Of a stretch of 5,457 nt of DNA, positions 1 through 4,561 are shown piece after piece (position 1 is the first letter of the stretch; every line of letters begins with the position of its first letter). Location: positions 1 through 5,457 of the forward strand of contig JAEXXR010000312.1 of assembly GCA_023405705.1 (NCBI GenBank). Reading direction: 5' to 3'. The notes under the pieces were generated by a model that saw nothing but the letters and a program-made list of their open reading frames with translations, was not told the origin of the DNA and searched no databases. The DNA comes from Actinomycetes bacterium. GTDB taxonomy: Bacteria; Actinomycetota; Thermoleophilia; Solirubrobacterales; Solirubrobacteraceae. The position numbers were made by a program, and so were the translations under genes.

Positions 1-2
1 GG

Positions 3-128
3 TGGTTCGAGGCGCTCGCCGCCGCCTCCGCGGCCCTCGCCGCCCTCGCGATCGGCCGCATCGCCCTGCCGGCCGAGGTCGACGAGCCGGTCGAGGCGCC
101 GACGGCACCGCAGCCGGTCACCGCATAG
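3..128 (+). CDS. C-terminal fragment of a probable membrane transporter (5' end outside window)
   Basis: Only the last 41 codons are visible, in frame from base 3 to a TAG at 126-128. The frame has almost exclusively G or C at third positions, as expected for a real gene here. The peptide begins WFEALAAASAALAALAIGRI, an alanine/leucine-rich stretch long enough for one membrane helix. It then has a short hydrophilic tail rich in proline, glutamate and valine. A final helix followed by a short charged tail is what the end of an MFS-type permease looks like, but no diagnostic motif is visible and other multi-pass membrane proteins fit equally well. The gene converges on the antiporter, whose stop lies 71 bp further on, and a long hairpin fills the gap. 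I am fairly sure that it is coding and unsure of the family. Confidence 0.6.
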   Translation, partial: WFEALAAASAALAALAIGRIALPAEVDEPVEAPTAPQPVTA

Positions 129-129
129 A

Positions 130-186
130 CCTGGGAGCTCCCGCCGGCGCCGCGCACCTTCGGCGCGCCGCCGTGGAGCTCCCGGG
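130..186. terminator. Long hairpin between convergent genes, probable bidirectional terminator
   Basis: The arms CCTGGGAGCTC (130-140) and GAGCTCCCGGG (176-186) pair over 11 bp including one G-U. Inside, 145-149 pairs with 169-173 and 151-155 with 163-167, leaving a 7-base loop at 156-162. The structure sits entirely between the two convergent stop codons (126-128 and 200-202). Neither side carries a T-run, so it would be a T-less terminator of the kind proposed for high-GC actinobacteria. The pairing is read directly; the function is inferred. Confidence 0.6.
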
Positions 187-199
187 CGAACGCGTCAGC

Positions 200-1981
200 T
201 CACAGCGCCAGCGCGCCGAGCACTTCCTCCCACCAGGAGCGCTCGGCGTCGCTCTTGGCGGCGCGGGCCTTGCGGCGGACCCACTGCGAAAGGAGCTGCT
301 CGCGGCCGAGCGCGAGCACCGGGCCGGTGACGGCGAAGTAGCCGTCGTCGAGGAGCACGAGCGCGCCCGGCTGGTCGCGGCGGGTGCGGAGGCGGTCGAC
401 GACCTGGCGGCCGGCGACCTCCTGGATCGTCGCCGGGTCGCCGTCGCTCTCCTGCCACGGGCGCACGTGGAAGACCGGCGCGTGGCCCTCGGGGATCCGC
501 TTCGGCCGCGGTCTGGGGCCGATCGGACCGTCTCTCCAGCGCTCGACCAGTCTGTTGATCGCCGGCAGCGCCTCGCGCCGGATCAGCACGTGGAGACGGT
601 CGCCGGCGCGGATTCTCGTCGAGCCGCGCGGCGGCACCGCCTGGCCCTCGCGCACGATCAGGTTGACGACCGCCTCGCGCGGCAGCTCGAGGTCGCGGAT
701 CCGCAGCCCGACGATCTTGTCGGCGGAGGTGACGCCGTACTCGACCGAGTCGGCGCCGAGCTGGCGGATCGTGCCGGTCTCCGACAGCGCGCTCGTCGTC
801 AGCGGCGGCTCGTCGGCGGTCGCTCTCAGCTTGCGCGCGAGCGCCTCGAAGGTCGAGCCCTGCAGGACCGTCGACAGCAGCACGGCGAAGAAGACGATGT
901 CGAAGAAGTCGGCGCTGCCGTGGACGCCGGCGAGCACCGGGAAGGTCGCGAGCACGACCGGCACCGCGCCGCGCAGGCCGGCCCAGCCGAGCACGGCGCG
1001 GTCGGCGAGGTCGAAGCCGGGGCCGCTCGCGACCAGCGCGGCGAGCGGCCGTGCGATGAAGGCGAGCACGAGCGCGAGGATCGTCCCCTCCAGCCAGATG
1101 TCGCCGAACTGGCTCGGGAAGACGAGCAGGCCGAGCACGAGGAACATCGCCAGCTGGGCGACCCACGCCAGGCCCTGGTGGAAGGTCGTGATCGTGTGCT
1201 TGGCCGGGATGTGCGCCGAGCCGAGCGCGAGGCCGGCGAGGTAGACGGCGAGGAAGCCGGAGCCGTGCAGCGCGTCGGCGGCGCCGAAGGAGAGCGCGGC
1301 GGTCGCCAGCGAGGCGACCGGGTAGAGACCCGGCGTCGCGAGCTGGAAGCGCTGGAACAGCTGCACCGCGCCGAGGCCGACGGCGGCGCCGATCACCGCG
1401 CCGATCCCGACCTCGGTGACGAACAGGTGCAGCATGTCGAGGATGCCGTAGTCGGGCTGCTCGATCCACTCGATGAAGCCGACCACGAGCAGCACGGCGA
1501 TCGGGTCGTTCATGCCGGCCTCGCCCTCCAGCGTGCGGCCGAGCTTCTTCTTCAGCGCCGAGCCGCGCAGCAGCGCGAAGATCGCCGCGCCGTCGGTCGA
1601 GGAGACGATCGCGCCGAGCAGCAGCCCCTCCAGCAGCGTGAAGTCGAACAGCCAGGTCGCCGCCAGGCCGCAGATCGCGGCCGTGATCAGCGTGCCGAAG
1701 AAGGCGAGGCTGACGACGTTCCTCAGCACCGGCCGGATCTCGCCGAAGCCGGCCGTCAGACCGCCCTCGAAGAGGATCAGCGCGAGCGCGATGATGCCGA
1801 TCTCGCGCGCCAGCTCGTAGTCGGAGAAGTCGACCCAGCCGAGGCCGTCGGAGCCGACGGCCATGCCGACGCCGAGGAACAGCACGAGCGACGGGAGCCG
1901 CAGCCGACCCGCGAGCAGCGAGGCTGCGATGCCGGCGAACAGCAGCGCACCCGCGATCAGGATGAGGTGGCCGTCCGCCAT
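200..1981 (-). CDS. Potassium/proton antiporter, CPA1 family (CvrA/NhaP2 type)
   Basis: The product is an inner-membrane cation/proton exchanger that probably expels K+ (or Na+) in exchange for H+. Numbering from the chosen start (593 aa), residues 1 to about 380 hold some 12 hydrophobic segments. Family landmarks include STDGAA at 128-133, EAGMNDP around 155-160 with the Asn-Asp pair (158-159) typical of electroneutral CPA1 exchangers, and WAGLRGAVPV near 333-342. A soluble tail follows: a TrkA-C/RCK_C-like domain at about 400-470, which in relatives senses ligands, and a further C-terminal module (about 495-575) resembling the tail of E. coli CvrA. Length fits the CvrA/NhaP2 group. I chose the ATG at 1979-1981 because it places the start just before the first helix, as in homologues; an in-frame ATG at 1994-1996 would add five residues. 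Neither start has a clear Shine-Dalgarno sequence. The gene is divergent from the pentapeptide-repeat gene and convergent with the fragment on the left. K+ versus Na+ preference cannot be read from sequence. Confidence 0.93.
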   Translation of the reverse strand: MADGHLILIAGALLFAGIAASLLAGRLRLPSLVLFLGVGMAVGSDGLGWVDFSDYELAREIGIIALALILFEGGLTAGFGEIRPVLRNVVSLAFFGTLITAAICGLAATWLFDFTLLEGLLLGAIVSSTDGAAIFALLRGSALKKKLGRTLEGEAGMNDPIAVLLVVGFIEWIEQPDYGILDMLHLFVTEVGIGAVIGAAVGLGAVQLFQRFQLATPGLYPVASLATAALSFGAADALHGSGFLAVYLAGLALGSAHIPAKHTITTFHQGLAWVAQLAMFLVLGLLVFPSQFGDIWLEGTILALVLAFIARPLAALVASGPGFDLADRAVLGWAGLRGAVPVVLATFPVLAGVHGSADFFDIVFFAVLLSTVLQGSTFEALARKLRATADEPPLTTSALSETGTIRQLGADSVEYGVTSADKIVGLRIRDLELPREAVVNLIVREGQAVPPRGSTRIRAGDRLHVLIRREALPAINRLVERWRDGPIGPRPRPKRIPEGHAPVFHVRPWQESDGDPATIQEVAGRQVVDRLRTRRDQPGALVLLDDGYFAVTGPVLALGREQLLSQWVRRKARAAKSDAERSWWEEVLGALAL

Positions 1982-2001
1982 TGAAACCGGAACCATTTCA
2001 A
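1981..2001. repeat. Inverted repeat TTGAAA-N9-TTTCAA at the antiporter 5' end
   Basis: TTGAAA (1981-1986) and TTTCAA (1996-2001) are perfect 6-bp inverted copies separated by 9 bp. They lie in the only relatively AT-rich patch of the area, immediately upstream of and touching the antiporter start. A dyad here could be an operator for the antiporter or for both divergent genes, but six-base arms are short and no regulator gene lies nearby. Confidence 0.3.
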
Positions 2002-2005
2002 GCTA
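2000..2005 (-). promoter_or_regulatory. Possible -10 box (TAGCTT) for the antiporter
   Basis: Read on the minus strand, TAGCTT fits TANNNT and would start transcription near 1992-1994, giving a leader of about a dozen bases before the ATG at 1981. No convincing -35 hexamer is visible. The box partly overlaps the right arm of the TTGAAA/TTTCAA dyad. Confidence 0.25.
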
Positions 2006-2021
2006 CGCAACGAATTGCACT

Positions 2022-2027
2022 TAGCCT
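2022..2027 (+). promoter_or_regulatory. Possible -10 box (TAGCCT) for the pentapeptide-repeat gene
   Basis: TAGCCT fits TANNNT and ends eight bases before the ATG at 2036. Transcription could therefore begin at or very near the start codon and give a leaderless mRNA. That would explain the absence of any purine-rich ribosome-binding site. No clear -35 element is seen, so this is a weak call. Confidence 0.25.
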
Positions 2028-2035
2028 CCCGGCGC

Positions 2036-2596
2036 ATGTCCCCCGCTCCGCTTCCTCCCCGTGCCCCTCGACAGCCGCTGACCGAGCTCGACCCCGCCCT
2101 GCTCGACGACGCGACGCTCAAGGAGGACGGCCTCCGCGACGTCGTCCTGGCGCACGCCAACCTCGCCAACAGACGCGGCCTGCACGTGCTCGTCGAGCGG
2201 GTGCGGCTGACCGGCTGCCGCCTCACCGGCATCCAGCTGGCGGAGTCGAACGTGCGCGACCTCGAGGTGGTCGACAGCCGCGTCGACCTCGCCGCCTTCC
2301 GCATGTCGAGGCTGGAGCGCGTCGTCTTCCGCGGCTGCCAGCTGCAGGAGCTCGACCTCGTCGAGGCGGAGCTGCGCTCGGTCGTCTTCGACGGCTGCGA
2401 CCTGACCGGCGCCGACTTCCGCAACGCCCGCTTCCAGCGCTGTCAGATGCGCGGCTGCACGCTGACCGACTCGCTCGGGATCGATCGCCTGCGCGGCGTC
2501 TCGATGCCGTGGCCCGACCTCGTCGGCCTGACCGGCGAGCTGGCGGCGGCGATCGGGATCGGGATCATCGACCCGGAGGAGGACGAGGCGGCCTAG
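2036..2596 (+). CDS. Pentapeptide-repeat protein with a cysteine ladder
   Basis: This 186-residue, probably cytosolic protein (no signal peptide or membrane helix) is built from pentapeptide repeats, the A(D/N)LXX pattern that folds into a right-handed quadrilateral beta-helix. From residue 21 to 145, twenty-five pentads run without a register break, about six helical coils. Examples are CRLTG (61-65), CDLTG (121-125), ADFRN (126-130) and ARFQR (131-135). The central residue is L, V, F or M in all but one pentad (RRGLH, 46-50). Cysteines at 61, 101, 121 and 141 share the same pentad position and are multiples of 20 residues apart, so they should stack on one inner face. The C-terminus (about 160-186) is non-repeating and ends in an acidic tail. 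The start is the ATG at 2036; an in-frame TTG at 2015 is less likely. Family roles range from topoisomerase protection to unknown; nothing here (such as a dimerisation module seen in Qnr proteins) allows a functional choice. Confidence 0.88.
   Translation: MSPAPLPPRAPRQPLTELDPALLDDATLKEDGLRDVVLAHANLANRRGLHVLVERVRLTGCRLTGIQLAESNVRDLEVVDSRVDLAAFRMSRLERVVFRGCQLQELDLVEAELRSVVFDGCDLTGADFRNARFQRCQMRGCTLTDSLGIDRLRGVSMPWPDLVGLTGELAAAIGIGIIDPEEDEAA
2096..2470 (+). repeat. Array of 25 in-register pentapeptide codon blocks
   Basis: This is the DNA encoding residues 21-145 of the pentapeptide-repeat protein, in 15-base units that are degenerate at nucleotide level. GGCTGC (Gly-Cys) recurs at 2213, 2333, 2393 and 2453, that is at 120-, 60- and 60-base intervals, one or two beta-helix coils apart. 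It is a protein-level repeat rather than a mobile or structural DNA repeat. Confidence 0.75.
2551..2566 (+). repeat. Short tandem repeat GATCGG x 2.7
   Basis: GATCGG occurs twice in tandem followed by a partial copy (GATC), encoding an alternating Ile-Gly run near the end of the pentapeptide-repeat protein. It keeps the reading frame and may be no more than low-complexity coding sequence. Confidence 0.4.
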
Positions 2597-2617
2597 GATC
2601 GGCCGGCCGCCCGTCCA

Positions 2618-2633
2618 GCCGCTCGCGCGCGGC
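2618..2633. terminator. Weak hairpin between convergent genes
   Basis: GCCGC (2618-2622) can pair with GCGGC (2629-2633) across a 6-base loop. It lies in the 44-bp gap between the convergent stops at 2594-2596 and 2641-2643, which also holds the palindrome GGCCGGCC at 2601-2608. There is no T-run. In such GC-rich DNA short stems are expected by chance, so the terminator role is tentative. Confidence 0.25.
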
Positions 2634-2640
2634 GCCCCGC

Positions 2641-3522
2641 CTACGGCCCGAGCCCGTGCTCCAGCGCGCCCTTGACGCTCGCGTCGAGCGCGTTGATGCG
2701 CGCGAGCGCGAGCGCCTCGACCGAGCCGAACCGCCGCCCCGGCGCCGTGTCGGGCCCGTGGTGGCTGAGCACGCAGTGCAGCAGCGCGATCCGCCGCTCC
2801 TCGGTCAGGGAGGCGATGCCGGCGGCGCGCTGCTCGATCATTCGCGCGCCGATCTGCACGTGGCCGAGCAGGCGGCCCTCCTCGCTGATCCCGAACTCGG
2901 CGCCGTAGGTGAACTCGCGCGTCTTGCCGAGGTCGTGGACGAGCGCGGCGGCGAGCAGCAGGTCGGAGTCGAGCTTGACGTGCAGCAGGCAGGTCTCCTG
3001 TGCGAGCTGCGCGACCGCGACGGTGTGCTCCAGCAGGCCGCCGAGGTAGGCGTGGTGGCCGGCGCGGGTGCACGGCGCGCGTCGCCACGCCGCGCGCAGC
3101 TCGGCGTCGCCGACCAGATCGGCCAGCAGCGCCCGCAGGCCCGGGTCGTAGACCTCGCGGGCGAAGTGCTCGAGGAAGCCGTCGAGCTCCTCCATGTCGC
3201 GGTAGGTGCTCGGCAGGAAGGCAGCCGGGTCGGCGTCGCCCGCGGCCGCTCTCGCGATCGCCCGCACCTCCACCTGCAGCTCGTCGCGGAAGCGCTCGAC
3301 GCGGCCGGCGACGCGCACGAGGTCGCCGCGCTCGAAGCGGCCCGCGAGCAGGTCGGCGTCTCTGAAGATCCGCGCCGGCACCGCACCGGTCCGATCGCGC
3401 AGCTCCAGCGCCAGATACGGGGTGCCGGCACGGCTGACGAGCCGGTCCTTGCGCGTGCAGGCGAAGACGCCGTCGATCTCGGTCGCAGGGCGCAGTGCGC
3501 TGACGGTCGGAGGAGCGGCCAC
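2641..3522 (-). CDS. OB-fold/HD-domain 3'-5' exoribonuclease, YhaM family
   Basis: The protein has the two-part architecture of YhaM, a metal-dependent 3'-to-5' exoribonuclease known from Bacillus subtilis. Residues about 15-92 form an OB-fold nucleic-acid-binding domain, with alternating strands such as YLALELRDRTGAVPARIF. Residues about 155-285 form an HD phosphohydrolase domain. Expected metal ligands are present: H156/H157 in GHHAYLGGLLEHT, H166, the HD pair in VHDLGK (H196-D197), H221 in LLGH, and H249 and H254/H255 in LLHCVLSHHG. The usual LDA-type ending is seen at 279-281. At 293 residues it is slightly shorter than YhaM (about 314). I chose the GTG at 3520-3522 because the OB domain follows within about 15 residues; no earlier ATG or GTG with a ribosome-binding site is visible, and the frame remains open upstream only as antisense of the PAC2 gene. 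It is cytosolic, divergent from the PAC2 gene across 27 bp, and probably acts in RNA turnover. Substrate range is not predictable. Confidence 0.88.
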   Translation of the reverse strand: MAAPPTVSALRPATEIDGVFACTRKDRLVSRAGTPYLALELRDRTGAVPARIFRDADLLAGRFERGDLVRVAGRVERFRDELQVEVRAIARAAAGDADPAAFLPSTYRDMEELDGFLEHFAREVYDPGLRALLADLVGDAELRAAWRRAPCTRAGHHAYLGGLLEHTVAVAQLAQETCLLHVKLDSDLLLAAALVHDLGKTREFTYGAEFGISEEGRLLGHVQIGARMIEQRAAGIASLTEERRIALLHCVLSHHGPDTAPGRRFGSVEALALARINALDASVKGALEHGLGP

Positions 3523-3537
3523 CCGTGGATCATGTAC

Positions 3538-3543
3538 TACTTT
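3538..3543 (+). promoter_or_regulatory. Possible -10 box (TACTTT) for a leaderless PAC2 transcript
   Basis: TACTTT fits TANNNT and ends six bases before the ATG at 3550, which puts the predicted transcription start on the start codon itself. The 27-bp space before the divergent gene leaves no room for a leader, and no Shine-Dalgarno sequence is suitably placed. No clear -35 hexamer is present. Confidence 0.35.
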
Positions 3544-3549
3544 GGACCG

Positions 3550-4425
3550 ATGCAGCCACTGCGATGGGAACGCCGACCCGACGGCCTGCGGGCGCCCGCG
3601 CTCGTCTGCGCCTTCAAGGGCTGGAACGACGCCGGAGACGCCGCGACGACCGCGCTCCAGTTCGTCGGCACCTCGCTCGGCGCGACCCGCTTCGCGACGA
3701 TCGACCCCGAGGAGTTCTTCGACTTCCAGGCGACGCGGCCGACCGTCAAGCTCGTCGACGGGATGACCCGCGAGATCGAGTGGCCGGAGGTCGAGATCTA
3801 CGAGGCGCGGATCCCGCGCGCCCCGCGCGACCTGATCCTCGTCACCGGCAGCGAGCCGTCGATGCGCTGGCGCACCTTCACCCAGCTGATCCTCGACCTC
3901 GCCGAGGCGCTCGGCGTGCAGATGGTCGTCTCGCTCGGCGCGCTGCTCGCCGACGTCGCCCACTCGCGCCCGATCGGCATCACCGGCCTCGCCTCCGACC
4001 CGGCGCTGGTCGAGCGGCTGCAGATGACGCCGTCCAGCTACGAGGGGCCGACCGGCATCGTCGGCGTCCTCCAGGCCGCCTGCCAGAGAGCGGCGATCCC
4101 GTCGGCGAGCCTGTGGGCGTCGGTCCCGCACTACATCGCCTCGGCGCCGAACCCGAAGGCAGCGCTGGCGCTCGTGCGCAAGCTCGAAGGGCTCGTCGGC
4201 GTCTCCGTCGACGCCTCCGAGCTGGAGGGGGCCGCCTCCGACTACGAGCGCCAGGTCAACCTCGCGGTCCAGAGCGACCCGGACGTGCAGGCGTTCGTCG
4301 AGCGGCTGGAGAAGGCCGCCGACGAGGAGGACGAGCCGCTCGACCCGACCGAGCTGCCCTCCGGGGACAGGCTCGCGTCCGACTTCATGCGCTTCCTCAA
4401 GCAGCGCGGCGGCGACAGAACCTGA
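3550..4425 (+). CDS. PAC2-family protein (proteasome assembly chaperone 2-like fold)
   Basis: This 291-residue soluble protein belongs to the PAC2 family, named after a eukaryotic chaperone that helps assemble proteasome alpha rings. The bacterial members, common in actinobacteria, have no settled function. Visible hallmarks are CAFKGWNDAGDA (20-31) near the N-terminus, the PEVEIYEARIPRAPRDLILV strand region (79-98), GSEPSMRWRTF (100-110), VSLGALLADVAHSRPI (127-142), SSYEGPTGIVGVL (162-174) and SLWASVPHYIA with NPKAAL (187-206). The last 50 residues are charged and probably helical, with an acidic patch DEEDEP (258-263). The protein ends GGDRT and lacks the hydrophobic-Tyr-X (HbYX) tail used by many proteasome-binding proteins. 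I chose ATG 3550 because homologues begin shortly before the (F/W)ERRP-like stretch and a -10 box fits it. ATG 3532 (adding MYYFGP) is an in-frame alternative. A hairpin terminator follows directly. Family assignment is firm; any proteasome link is inference. Confidence 0.92.
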   Translation: MQPLRWERRPDGLRAPALVCAFKGWNDAGDAATTALQFVGTSLGATRFATIDPEEFFDFQATRPTVKLVDGMTREIEWPEVEIYEARIPRAPRDLILVTGSEPSMRWRTFTQLILDLAEALGVQMVVSLGALLADVAHSRPIGITGLASDPALVERLQMTPSSYEGPTGIVGVLQAACQRAAIPSASLWASVPHYIASAPNPKAALALVRKLEGLVGVSVDASELEGAASDYERQVNLAVQSDPDVQAFVERLEKAADEEDEPLDPTELPSGDRLASDFMRFLKQRGGDRT

Positions 4426-4438
4426 GCATCACCTCGCC

Positions 4439-4473
4439 GGGCACCACGGACTTCGTCCGCGGTGCCCCCCTTT
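4439..4473 (+). terminator. Rho-independent-type terminator of the PAC2 gene
   Basis: GGGCACCACGGAC (4439-4451) pairs with GTCCGCGGTGCCC (4455-4467), giving twelve base pairs with one A/C mismatch and a TTC triloop. It is followed by CCC and then TTTGT on the + strand. The stem begins 13 bases after the PAC2 stop. The T-tract is short, but stem length and position make termination the best reading. No matching T-tract is present for the opposite direction. Confidence 0.75.
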
Positions 4474-4561
4474 GTCCTCGGTCGCTTATGGGCTGGCGCC
4501 CACCGCGCTCCCTGCGTCCGCGGCAGGCACGACGATCTGACGCTCAGGACTCTGTCGCCAT
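4474..4561. other. Intergenic spacer between convergent genes, no gene seen
   Basis: This spacer lies between the PAC2 terminator and the stop of the Ig-like gene. It holds two small hairpins: TGGGC/GCCCA (4489-4493 with 4498-4502) and CCTGC/GCAGG (4511-4515 with 4523-4527). Either could contribute to termination of the minus-strand gene, but both have only 5-bp stems and no T-run on the minus strand. I see no coding potential of its own. Confidence 0.4.

Noticed and set aside
195..1469. A 424-codon minus-strand frame overlapping the antiporter in another register
   Set aside because: The translation is Arg/Pro/Ala-rich with no family resemblance, whereas the antiporter frame has membrane helices and conserved motifs throughout.
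2..1984. A 660-codon open frame on the + strand opposite the antiporter
   Set aside because: It is the antisense shadow of a clearly recognisable antiporter. Its translation is a low-complexity Arg/Ala/Glu/Gly/Asp mix with no domain, as expected opposite a GC-rich gene.
1981..3549. The upstream part of an 814-codon + frame that merges into the PAC2 gene
   Set aside because: Only the portion from 3550 (or 3532) matches the PAC2 family. The earlier stretch is out of frame with the pentapeptide-repeat gene and antisense to the nuclease, with random-looking composition.
3523..4131. An upstream extension of the nuclease frame
   Set aside because: It is antisense to the PAC2 coding sequence. The OB domain begins just after the GTG at 3522, so no extra N-terminal domain is needed.
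4455..4523. Direct repeat GTCCGCGG at 4455-4462 and 4516-4523
   Set aside because: An 8-bp GC-only repeat is expected by chance at this base composition, and one copy belongs to the terminator stem.
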